In this document: piece after piece, positions 1 to 5,516 of the stretch
How the letters are laid out: each line of letters begins with the position of its first letter
How positions within the stretch are numbered: position 1 is the first letter of the stretch
Source: Mailhella sp.
GTDB taxonomy: Bacteria; Desulfobacterota; Desulfovibrionia; Desulfovibrionales; Desulfovibrionaceae
Direction: 5' to 3'
DNA: 5,966 nucleotides
Assembly (NCBI GenBank): GCA_024404335.1
Contig: JAKSQA010000071.1
Span: 1-5,966, forward strand
Notes under the pieces: model-generated
Database searches by the model: none
Told to the model about the DNA's origin: nothing
The model's input: only the letters and a program-made list of their open reading frames with translations
Translations under genes and position numbers: made by a program

Positions 1-924
1 CTTGCCCGCGCACTGTTCGACTCCGTCAGGCCCATGCTCACGGAGGCGCTCCCCGACATCATGTCCTGCTCCGCAGCCGGACTCGCCGGCGAAGGCTCGG
101 ACTGCCTCGGGCTCGACGATGAGATATCACGCGACCACGACTGGGGCCCCGCCTTCTGCCTTTGGATACCCGAGCCACTCTTCCTTCAGGAACAGAGCCG
201 CATCGAAGGCGCGTTCGCCCGGATACCTTCCGAATTCATGGGATTCCCCGTCCGAATGAGGCCGGAACAGCGTGCCGGCCGCTGCGGCCCGATGGCCGCC
301 GAGGCCTTCTGGAGGCATTTCCTGGGCACCTCGTCGCTCCCCCGCACATGGAGGGAATGGCGCAGCATCAGGGAATACCACCTCTGCTCCTGCACGAACG
401 GCGAGGTGTTCATGGACGCCGACGGAGCCTTCTCGGCAATGCGGGCGGAGCTTCTCAAAGGATGGCCCGACGACGTCCGAAGGAAGAAGATCGCGGCACG
501 CTGCATGATCATGGCCCAGGCAGGCCAGTACAACCTCCCCAGATGCCTCCAGCGCGGGGACACATGCGCCGCCATGCTCGCCGCCGCCAGGTTCGCCGAA
601 GCAGCGCTCTCCATGTCCTTCCTGCTCAGCCGGAGGTACATGCCCTTCTATAAATGGGCTTCAAAGGCCGCTGCCGCGCTTCCGGTGCTCGGCGGCGACT
701 GCGCGGCCCTGATACGCAGGCTCTCCCGCACCGACTGGGGGGATCCCGAATCGGGCATCCCCGCCGTAGAGGCCATCGCAGCCTCCTCCGGCCGCACGGC
801 CGACGAGATCCGTGCCCAGGGCCTTGCAGCCGCGGAGGGAAGCTGGCTCTGGAATCTCGGCCCCGAGGTGCAGATGGGCATACGCGACCCCGAACTCCGC
901 CGCCTCAACGTCATGGAGGACTAG
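1..924 (+). CDS. DUF4037 family protein, predicted nucleotidyltransferase fold (5' end cut by window edge)
   Basis: The reading frame is open from base 1 to the TAG at 922-924, giving 307 visible residues. An ATG lies at 34, but the codons before it (LARALFDSVRP) fit the N-terminal helix of this family, so the true start is probably a few codons outside the window. Visible residues 32-49 read GSDCLGLDDEISRDHDWG: a Gly-Ser, eleven residues, then Asp45-His-Asp47, which fits the polymerase-beta-type nucleotidyltransferase pattern hG[GS]x9-13Dh[DE]h. The second half is helical and carries YNLPR, then LLSRRYMPFYKW, both typical of DUF4037 proteins as I recall them. No signal peptide or membrane segment is seen, so it should be cytosolic. 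Substrate and reaction are unknown; transfer of a nucleotide is inferred from the fold only. It is tightly coupled to the TPR gene downstream. Confidence 0.85.
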   Translation, partial: LARALFDSVRPMLTEALPDIMSCSAAGLAGEGSDCLGLDDEISRDHDWGPAFCLWIPEPLFLQEQSRIEGAFARIPSEFMGFPVRMRPEQRAGRCGPMAAEAFWRHFLGTSSLPRTWREWRSIREYHLCSCTNGEVFMDADGAFSAMRAELLKGWPDDVRRKKIAARCMIMAQAGQYNLPRCLQRGDTCAAMLAAARFAEAALSMSFLLSRRYMPFYKWASKAAAALPVLGGDCAALIRRLSRTDWGDPESGIPAVEAIAASSGRTADEIRAQGLAAAEGSWLWNLGPEVQMGIRDPELRRLNVMED

Positions 925-926
925 CC

Positions 927-1718
927 ATGGAAGAAACCATCCGCGCAGCGCTCGCACATCTCGACGCCCATCGGGGCAAGGCAGCGGAATCCCTCCTCCG
1001 CCCCCTTCTTTCCGGCGCCCATCTCTCCGCAGCGGAAGAGGCCCGCATACGCTACATCCTCGGCCTTGCCCTGCTCGACTCCGGAAGCGCCGAAGATGCC
1101 TGCAGGGAGCTCGAAGCCTCGTCATCGCTCTTCCGCCAAGGCGGAAGCGCCCCCTCCACCGCCCTCGCCCTTGCCGTCACGGCCCATGCGCGGGCCGAGC
1201 TTGCCTGCGGCCGCACGGAGAAAAGCCTCGCTCTCGGCAGGGAGGCCCGCCCGCTGCTCGAAGCCGCCCTCGACGGCGGCGACACCCGCCTCGCGGCCTC
1301 GCTCTTCTCCCTTTCCTTCGCCGAGTACTCCTCGCGCCGCTTCGAGGCAGCCGAGGAGCTCGTCTCGAAGGCCATGCGGATATGGGAGTCCGCATCCGGC
1401 CCCGAATGCCCCGAGGTGACGACCTGCCTCAACAACCTCGGCCGCATCTGCGAGGAGACGGGGCGCGCCGCCGAGGGCATAGCCCTCCATCGGAAGGCCC
1501 TCGACATCCGCAGGAAGACCCTCGGCGACCATACAGAGACGGCATTCTCCATGGGCAACCTCGGCGTCGCCCTCGCCGCCGCAGGGCGCTGGCGCGAGGC
1601 CGCCGACATGCTTGAGGCCGCCCTTGCCTGCTACGCCCGCTGCGGACGGACGGAAGGCGACTATGTGGAAGGCTACAGGTACAACCTCGACATCTGCCGA
1701 AAGGCCCTGTCGGAATAG
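927..1718 (+). CDS. Tetratricopeptide repeat (TPR) protein
   Basis: This 263-residue soluble protein is built almost entirely of helix pairs of TPR type. The clearest repeats lie at about residues 162-200 (CLNNLGRICEETGRAAEGIALHR region) and 204-240 (SMGNLGVALAAAGRWREAADM region), in the 42-residue spacing of kinesin-light-chain-like TPR_10/TPR_12 repeats. Weaker repeats lie at about 38-72, 80-116 and 120-156. TPR arrays are protein-binding scaffolds; no catalytic domain is present. The frame is open upstream to 654, but that stretch overlaps the DUF4037 gene in another frame. The ATG at 927 is preceded by GGAGG at 915-919, 7 nt away, which lies in the last codons of the upstream gene. The 2-nt intergenic spacing implies translational coupling and a shared role. 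The partner could be the DUF4037 protein itself, which is inference. Confidence 0.9.
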   Translation: MEETIRAALAHLDAHRGKAAESLLRPLLSGAHLSAAEEARIRYILGLALLDSGSAEDACRELEASSSLFRQGGSAPSTALALAVTAHARAELACGRTEKSLALGREARPLLEAALDGGDTRLAASLFSLSFAEYSSRRFEAAEELVSKAMRIWESASGPECPEVTTCLNNLGRICEETGRAAEGIALHRKALDIRRKTLGDHTETAFSMGNLGVALAAAGRWREAADMLEAALACYARCGRTEGDYVEGYRYNLDICRKALSE

Positions 1719-1740
1719 GAATCCGTCCACAGATATTTCC

Positions 1741-1790
1741 GGGGCCGCGGCCCCGTCAGCGAAACACGAAATCCTGCCCTCCCCGGGCAG
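1741..1790. other. Intergenic GC hairpins between TPR and stress-protein genes
   Basis: The 91-nt gap holds a perfect 14-bp palindrome, GGGGCCGCGGCCCC (1741-1754), and a 6-bp stem CTGCCC/GGGCAG with loop TCCCC (1774-1790). Neither is followed by a T run, so neither is a convincing intrinsic terminator. The second hairpin ends 8 nt before the AGGGAG ribosome binding site of the next gene. No promoter could be recognised in the gap. The structures may only reflect high GC. Confidence 0.35.
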
Positions 1791-1809
1791 CTCCAATCAG
1801 GGAGTCCAC

Positions 1810-2283
1810 ATGCAATCATCGTTCTCCACCATAGCCTGCTGCATCGAACTCACGGAAAACAACGCCGACATCGTGAGCTATACCCGCGAGATGGCCGAAC
1901 TGACCGGCGCCAAGATCCTGCTCGTGCACGTCATCCCCTCCGTCAACGGCTTTTCCGGATACGGAGTCAAGAAGGAGCTCCTCCAGAAGGTCGCCGACGA
2001 GAGCCGCGCCGATGCCGAGAAGCACGTCATGAAATTCGCGGCGCAGCACTTCAAGGGCCTTGCCTGCGAGCCCCTCCTCCTCACCGGCAAGGTCGAGGAC
2101 GCCCTCACCGACCTGGTCGACAGGGCCTGCGCCGACCTCATCCTCATGGGCAGCCCCAACAGCCGCCGCCTGTTCAGCTGCGGAGCCAGGGCCTCCGCGA
2201 GGCTGATAGGCAGGGGCCGCATTCCCGTCATGATCATCCCGAACGATCTCAGCCTCGAGTGCACTCCCGACGAGAACTTCTAA
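1810..2283 (+). CDS. Universal stress protein (UspA family) with degenerate nucleotide-binding loop
   Basis: This 157-residue protein has the size and alternating strand/helix order of a single Usp domain. It opens with strand TIACCIEL (7-14), a helix, strand KILLVHVIP (35-43), a long charged helix, strand CEPLLLTGK (86-94), ADLILMGS (108-115) and a closing strand IPVMIIP (138-144). ATP-binding Usps carry an early Asp and a G-x2-G-x9-G-[S/T] loop. Here the early acidic residue is Glu13, and the loop begins at Gly114 but has Asn117 and Arg127 at the next two glycine positions. It may therefore not bind ATP in the usual way. The role is probably cytosolic stress or energy-state response, from family membership. 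The ATG at 1810 is chosen because AGGGAG at 1799-1804 sits 5 nt upstream and the Usp fold begins immediately. The frame is open further upstream, but that part is a shadow of the TPR gene. Confidence 0.9.
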   Translation: MQSSFSTIACCIELTENNADIVSYTREMAELTGAKILLVHVIPSVNGFSGYGVKKELLQKVADESRADAEKHVMKFAAQHFKGLACEPLLLTGKVEDALTDLVDRACADLILMGSPNSRRLFSCGARASARLIGRGRIPVMIIPNDLSLECTPDENF

Positions 2284-2289
2284 GGAGCC

Positions 2290-2315
2290 GCTGATCTACC
2301 TGAAAGCAGATCAGC
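2290..2315. repeat. 8-bp inverted repeat downstream of stress-protein gene
   Basis: GCTGATCT (2290-2297) and AGATCAGC (2308-2315) are exact reverse complements around a 10-nt loop, starting 6 nt after the TAA of the stress-protein gene. No T run follows, so an ordinary intrinsic terminator is unlikely. It could be an operator, an RNA 3'-end-stabilising stem, or chance. The arms are less GC-rich than their surroundings. Confidence 0.4.
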
Positions 2316-2364
2316 CCGAGGCCCGGCCCGATTCCGCCGCTTCGGGAAAGGGCCCCCGCCGCCT

Positions 2365-2389
2365 GACAAGGGGAGTGACCCCTCCTGTC
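2365..2389 (+). other. Imperfect hairpin in amidohydrolase leader
   Basis: GACA (2365-2368) and GGGG (2370-2373) can pair with TGTC (2386-2389) and CCCC (2379-2382). The loop is AGTGA (2374-2378), with unpaired A2369 opposite TCC (2383-2385). AGTGACC (2374-2380), from the loop and the first two stem bases beyond it, is complementary to GGTCACT at 2522-2528, which overlaps the ribosome binding site of the next gene. Function is not established. Confidence 0.3.
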
Positions 2390-2528
2390 TGCCGGCTGCG
2401 GGCTGCTGCGGTCCGCCTGAAAACGCCCGGCCCGCGCTGCCGGAAACGTCCTCTCCTTCTTCCGTCCGACGCCCCGGCCTCATCCGCCGGGACGCTTCCC
2501 CTGCGCCTTCTTCACCAGTGAGGTCACT

Positions 2529-3377
2529 ATGATCTTCGATTTCCGTCTCCGCCCCCCGTACAAGGGCTTCAAACAGCTCGGCATATTCAGCCCGGTCTGC
2601 CATGAGGCCGTCCCCCAGAAATACCACGGCATCCGCAGCGAAGCCGCGGACAAGAAAGACCTCGACCTCTTCTGGAAGGAGATGGAGGACGCAGGCATCT
2701 CCGGCGGCGTCATCATCGGCCGCCAGGTGCCCAACGACGCGGCCTCCGTACCCAACGACGACATCCTCGACATGGCCCGCGAGTATCCCGGCAAGATCAT
2801 CCCCTTCGGCAGCGTCGACGTCACGCGCGGCGTCTCCGCCACCCTCGACGAGCTCGACCGCATCATCGAGCTCGGCATCAAGGGCGTCGCCATGGAGCCC
2901 GCCTACGCCATCCCCGCCCGCAAGGCCGACGCCAACGTACTCTACCCCATCTATGCCCGCTGCGAGAAGGCCGGCATCCCCATGGTGCTCACCATGAGCT
3001 TCTTCCAGGGCGACCTCGACTATTCCGACCCCGTCGCCGTGCAGCATGTGGCCCACGACTTCCCCAAGCTCCAGGTCGTCGTCGCCCACGGCTGCTATCC
3101 CTGGGTCCCCCAGATCTTCCAGGTGCTCATCACCCACCCGAACGTATGGCTCCTCCCCGACATCTACATGCTCAACCCCACCGCACCGGGCAACCAGATG
3201 TTCGGCGACGCCATGAAATGGCTTGATGCGGAACGCATCCTCTACGGCTCCGCATGGCCCTGCTACAACCTGACCCAGGCCGTGAAGGACATCGAGCGCT
3301 TCAACCTTTCCGAAGAGCACAAGGAGAAGTTCTTCTGGAAGAACGCCGAGAAGCTCCTCGGCATCAGCCTCGGCTGA
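2529..3377 (+). CDS. Amidohydrolase-2 family TIM-barrel protein lacking most canonical metal ligands
   Basis: This 282-residue protein has the length and strand order of amidohydrolase family 2 (PF04909; ACMSD and gamma-resorcylate decarboxylase relatives): IFDFRLRP (2-9), GGVIIG (59-64), IIPFGSVD (90-97), IKGVAMEP (117-124), IPMVLTM (150-156), LQVVVAHG (181-188), VWLLPDIYM (206-214) and RILYGSAWP (236-244), ending in a helix with KNAEKLLGI as in family members. The usual HxH after strand 1 is replaced by DFRLR, the strand-5 His is absent (LTMS), and the final GSDWP Asp is Ala242. Only His187 of the expected ligands is kept. It is cytosolic, with no signal peptide. Hydrolase or decarboxylase activity is therefore uncertain, and substrate is unknown. 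The start at 2529 has GAGG at 2520-2523, 5 nt upstream. Large spacing on the upstream side and a strong hairpin after the stop suggest a separate transcription unit. Confidence 0.87.
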   Translation: MIFDFRLRPPYKGFKQLGIFSPVCHEAVPQKYHGIRSEAADKKDLDLFWKEMEDAGISGGVIIGRQVPNDAASVPNDDILDMAREYPGKIIPFGSVDVTRGVSATLDELDRIIELGIKGVAMEPAYAIPARKADANVLYPIYARCEKAGIPMVLTMSFFQGDLDYSDPVAVQHVAHDFPKLQVVVAHGCYPWVPQIFQVLITHPNVWLLPDIYMLNPTAPGNQMFGDAMKWLDAERILYGSAWPCYNLTQAVKDIERFNLSEEHKEKFFWKNAEKLLGISLG

Positions 3378-3400
3378 GACACCGGCCGCCGGATATGACG

Positions 3401-3440
3401 AGAGGGCCGCTTCCTTCGGGAAGCGGCCCTCTTCTGATTT
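3401..3440 (+). terminator. Strong hairpin terminator between convergent genes
   Basis: AGAGGGCCGCTTCC (3401-3414) pairs over 14 bp without mismatch to 3419-3432, closing on a TTCG loop, so the RNA has the very stable C(UUCG)G tetraloop. The following TTCTGATTT (3432-3440) is only moderately U-rich. It lies 23 nt after the amidohydrolase stop. The stem is also symmetrical enough to act on minus-strand transcripts coming from gap, although the T tract on that side is weak. Confidence 0.8.
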
Positions 3441-3449
3441 CAGCATGCC

Positions 3450-3464
3450 GGGAGCGCAGCTCCC
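3450..3464. other. Small hairpin downstream of gap
   Basis: GGGAGC (3450-3455) and GCTCCC (3459-3464) form a 6-bp stem with a 3-nt loop, 67 nt beyond the gap stop in its direction of transcription. With no clear T tract on either side, a terminator role is doubtful. The remainder of 3441-3530 shows no gene. Confidence 0.3.
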
Positions 3465-3530
3465 TTCCGAACCTCGTTCATCCGAGCGGGCTCACCGCGC
3501 TGATGGAATGGGATTCCGGCACACTTCGGC

Positions 3531-4532
3531 CTAGAGCGCGTCGGCCACCTTGCTGATGAGGCGGGCGAGCTGATGCGTGAAGCCGGATTCGTTGTCGTAC
3601 CAGATGACGGTCTTGAGCATGGTCTTGTTCATGACCGCGGTGAAGGATGCGTCGACGGTGCCGCCGTGCGTGTCGCCGACGTAGTCGATGGAGACGAGGG
3701 GCTCGTCGCAGTAGCCGAGGTTGTCGCGCAGCCAGGTCTCGGAGGCGTCCTTAAGGGCGGCGTTGACTTCCTCGACGGTGACTTCGCGCTTCAGTTCGCA
3801 GGTGAAGTCGACCAGGGAGACGTCGGGGGTAGGCACGCGCAGGGAGCCGCCGTTGAGGAGGCCGTTCAGTTCGGGGATGACCAAGCCGACGGCCTTGGCC
3901 GCACCGGTGGAGGTGGGGATGATGGAGAGGCAGGCGGCGCGGCCGCGGCGCAGGTCCTTCTGCGTGCCGTCGAGGAGGCGCTGGCTCATGGTGTAGGAGT
4001 GGATGGTGGTCATGAGGCCGTGCTTGATGCCGAACTTGTCGTTCAGGACCTTGACGGCGGGAGCGAGGCAGTTCGTGGTGCAGGAGGCGGCGGAGATGAC
4101 GTCGTGGACAGCGGAGTCGTACACGCTGTCGTTGACGCCCATGACGATGGTGCAGTCGGCATCCTTGCAGGGAGCGGACATGATGACCTTCTTCGCGCCG
4201 CAGGCGATGTGCTCGGCCAGAAGCTCACGGGTCTTCAGGGTGCCGGAGGTCTCGACGACGATATCGACGCCGTAGTCGGCCCACTTCCATTCGCCCTTGT
4301 TGCAGCGGGTGATGGCGATTTCGCGGCCGTCGATGGAAAGGCCGTTCTCAGTGGCGACGACCTTGCCGGGGAAGCGGCCGTGGACGGAATCGTACTTGAG
4401 GAGATAGGCCATGTCGGAGTTGCTGGCGCGATGACCGTTGATGACCACGACCTCGCACTGGGGGAAGAGGTCCATTACACGGAGAAGATACCTGCCGATG
4501 CGGCCGAAGCCGTTGATGCCGATCTTGATCAT
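3531..4532 (-). CDS. gap: Glyceraldehyde-3-phosphate dehydrogenase, phosphorylating
   Basis: This 333-residue full-length enzyme converts glyceraldehyde 3-phosphate, phosphate and NAD(P)+ to 1,3-bisphosphoglycerate in cytosolic glycolysis, or the reverse in gluconeogenesis. The Rossmann loop GINGFGRIG (5-13), catalytic Cys151 in SAASCTTNCLAP, His178 in TTIHSYT, RRGRAA (195-200), IIPTSTGAAKAV (204-215), RVPTPDVSLVD (232-242) and WYDNE (311-315) are all present. The coenzyme-choosing Asp after the second strand is Gly33 (INGHR), and the Leu-Pro pair of NAD enzymes is Gly189-Thr190 (LLDGTQKDLRR), so NADP or dual use is plausible. Ten cysteines is somewhat high. The ATG at 4532 is preferred over an in-frame ATG at 4559: it begins the family's usual MIKIGINGFG, and AGAGGA lies 7 nt before it, inside the longer alternative. 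It stands alone, diverging from the response regulator and converging on the amidohydrolase gene. Confidence 0.97.
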   Translation of the reverse strand: MIKIGINGFGRIGRYLLRVMDLFPQCEVVVINGHRASNSDMAYLLKYDSVHGRFPGKVVATENGLSIDGREIAITRCNKGEWKWADYGVDIVVETSGTLKTRELLAEHIACGAKKVIMSAPCKDADCTIVMGVNDSVYDSAVHDVISAASCTTNCLAPAVKVLNDKFGIKHGLMTTIHSYTMSQRLLDGTQKDLRRGRAACLSIIPTSTGAAKAVGLVIPELNGLLNGGSLRVPTPDVSLVDFTCELKREVTVEEVNAALKDASETWLRDNLGYCDEPLVSIDYVGDTHGGTVDASFTAVMNKTMLKTVIWYDNESGFTHQLARLISKVADAL

Positions 4533-4610
4533 AAAACCATCCTCTTTGTTGGATTCCACTGTTGCAGCCCGGGCCGCGCGGCAAAGGCGGCTTGGGCAAG
4601 GTCACTTTAT

Positions 4611-4638
4611 TTTCTACTCCATGGACGTGTCCAATCAA
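4611..4638 (-). promoter_or_regulatory. Candidate gap promoter
   Basis: Read on the minus strand, TTGATT (4638-4633) and TAGAAA (4616-4611) are separated by 16 bp and each matches the sigma-70 consensus at 4 of 6 positions. This is the AT-richest spot before gap and would give a leader of about 70 nt. The -35 overlaps by one base the last of the tandem TGTCAT-like hexamers, a position suited to activation by a PhoB-type regulator. The match is moderate and no start site is known. Confidence 0.45.
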
Positions 4639-4676
4639 GGGCAGCAATATGGCAGTTCTGTGACAGCACGGTGACA
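4638..4676 (-). promoter_or_regulatory. Tandem PhoB-type half-sites (pho-box-like array)
   Basis: On the minus strand, TGTCAC (4676-4671), TGTCAC (4665-4660), TGCCAT (4654-4649) and TGCCCT (4643-4638) begin exactly 11 bp apart. They match the half-site TGTCAT at 5, 5, 5 and 4 of 6 positions, and the last three are each preceded by C as in the CTGTCA pho-box core. PhoB dimers bind such 11-bp direct repeats head to tail. The array points toward gap and abuts its candidate -35. A PhoB-like regulator is encoded divergently 142 nt away. That this regulator binds here is inference. Confidence 0.6.
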
Positions 4677-4722
4677 CAAAGCCTTTTGCGGGCCGAATTC
4701 CGCGGGCTATTGCGGCACTTCC

Positions 4723-4751
4723 TTGACATTTTTGTGTCAATCTTGTGCTCT
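4723..4751 (+). promoter_or_regulatory. Candidate response-regulator promoter with overlapping repeat operator
   Basis: TTGACA (4723-4728) is a perfect -35 hexamer. The -10 at 17-bp spacing is TGCTCT (4746-4751), which is poor, so an activator would be expected. The sequence TTGACATTTTTGTGTCAA (4723-4740) is an inverted repeat with 6-bp arms. It also holds TGACAT (4724-4729) and TGTCAA (4735-4740), 11 bp apart and each 5 of 6 to the PhoB half-site, with a T-rich spacer. It lies 77 nt upstream of the response-regulator ATG, a fitting place for autoregulation. A CRP/FNR-type site is a less likely alternative because the arms do not match TGTGA or TTGAT well. Confidence 0.5.
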
Positions 4752-4817
4752 CTTCCGATTTTTGGCATTGTTTCGGAAAGGCCGCCAGGGCCGCATGATC
4801 TTGCCGAGGATCCTTCC

Positions 4818-5501
4818 ATGAGCGCTCCGCTGATACTCGTCGTCGACGACGAACAGGACATCCGAGACCTTCTCGCATTCAATCTCCGCCGCGAGGGCTA
4901 CGAGACCGAATCCGCCGCCGACGGCGTGGCCGCGCTCGAGGCCGCACGCACCTGCCGGCCCTCCCTCATCCTGCTCGACGTCATGCTTCCGCGCATGGAC
5001 GGGCTCGAGGTCTGCCGCGAGCTCGGAAAGGACCGCTCGACCGCCGACATCCCCGTCATCATGCTCACCGCCCGCGGCGACGAGGTCGACCGCATCGTCG
5101 GGTTCGAGCTCGGCGCCGACGACTATGTGGTCAAGCCCTTCAACATCAGGGAGCTCGTGCTCCGCATCAAGGCCATGCTCCGCCGGCATTCCGGCGAGAA
5201 GGAGGCCGACCAAAGCCTCCACTGCCACGGCGTCAGCCTCGATCCCCTCGCCCACAGGGTCACTGTGGAAGGGGAGACCGTCGACCTCACAGCCATCCAG
5301 TTCTGCCTCCTGCAGGACCTGATGAGCAACCCGGGCTGCGTGCGCTCGCGCGACGAGCTTCTCCGCTCCGTCTGGGACTACCAGTTCGACGGCTACGACC
5401 GCACCGTGGACACCCACATCAAGAGGCTCCGCGCCAGGCTCGGCAGCGCGGCCGACATCATCGAGACCGTGCGCGGCGTGGGCTACCGCTGCAGGGGCTG
5501 A
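4818..5501 (+). CDS. OmpR/PhoB-family response regulator, PhoB-like
   Basis: This 227-residue two-component regulator is close to the length of E. coli PhoB (229). The receiver domain (about 4-122) has the acidic pair Asp10/Asp11, phospho-acceptor Asp54 (LILLDVMLPRMDG), Thr84 (IMLTAR) and Lys106 (VVKPF). The winged-helix DNA-binding domain (about 133-225) has LTAIQFCLLQDLM, RSRDELLRSVW, the recognition helix DRTVDTHIKRLRARL and the wing ETVRGVGYR, all typical of PhoB/OmpR. Phosphorylation by a histidine kinase would promote dimer binding to direct repeats; two such repeats lie upstream. The ATG at 4818 has GAGGA at 4806-4810, 7 nt away. The frame stays open far upstream, but only as the antisense shadow of gap. 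A probable kinase follows 15 nt after the stop. Phosphate sensing is inferred from similarity and the repeats; no pst or phoU genes are visible. Confidence 0.95.
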   Translation: MSAPLILVVDDEQDIRDLLAFNLRREGYETESAADGVAALEAARTCRPSLILLDVMLPRMDGLEVCRELGKDRSTADIPVIMLTARGDEVDRIVGFELGADDYVVKPFNIRELVLRIKAMLRRHSGEKEADQSLHCHGVSLDPLAHRVTVEGETVDLTAIQFCLLQDLMSNPGCVRSRDELLRSVWDYQFDGYDRTVDTHIKRLRARLGSAADIIETVRGVGYRCRG

Positions 5502-5516
5502 CCGTACGGCACAGGC

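Larger units (their letters stand above)
2284..2528 (+). other. Non-coding leader-like gap before the amidohydrolase gene
   Basis: These 245 nt hold no credible plus-strand gene. The minus strand is open throughout, but only as an extension of the antisense shadow of the amidohydrolase gene. The stretch contains an 8-bp inverted repeat just after the stress-protein stop, an imperfect hairpin at 2365-2389, a pyrimidine-rich segment at about 2449-2515, and the ribosome binding site of the amidohydrolase gene (GAGG, 2520-2523). I could not recognise a -10/-35 pair or a known riboswitch. It may be a 5' leader or a regulatory spacer. Confidence 0.4.

Noticed and set aside
654..926. Longer TPR protein starting at ATG 654
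   Set aside because: The extra 91 codons overlap the DUF4037 gene in another frame and are Arg/Pro-rich nonsense; a clear ribosome binding site precedes 927.
1741..1790. Intrinsic terminator after the TPR gene
   Set aside because: The two GC hairpins are not followed by a T tract, so they were recorded only as structures.
2280..3446. A 388-codon open frame on the minus strand opposite the amidohydrolase gene
   Set aside because: Its translation is rich in Val, Gly, Glu and Asp as expected from the antisense of GC-rich coding DNA, matches no family I know, and the plus-strand frame encodes a recognisable protein.
4533..4559. Nine-residue N-terminal extension of GAPDH from ATG 4559
   Set aside because: The family begins at MIKIGINGFG, and the purine-rich ribosome binding site for that start lies inside the extension.
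4723..4740. CRP/FNR or Rex operator
   Set aside because: The arms TTGACA/TGTCAA do not match TGTGA-N6-TCACA, TTGAT-N4-ATCAA or the TTGTGA/TCACAA Rex pattern. The 11-bp direct-repeat reading fits the encoded regulator better.
3573..4817. Upstream in-frame extension of the response regulator to about 642 codons
   Set aside because: It runs antisense through gap and the divergent promoter region. The receiver domain begins normally at the ATG at 4818, which has a good ribosome binding site.
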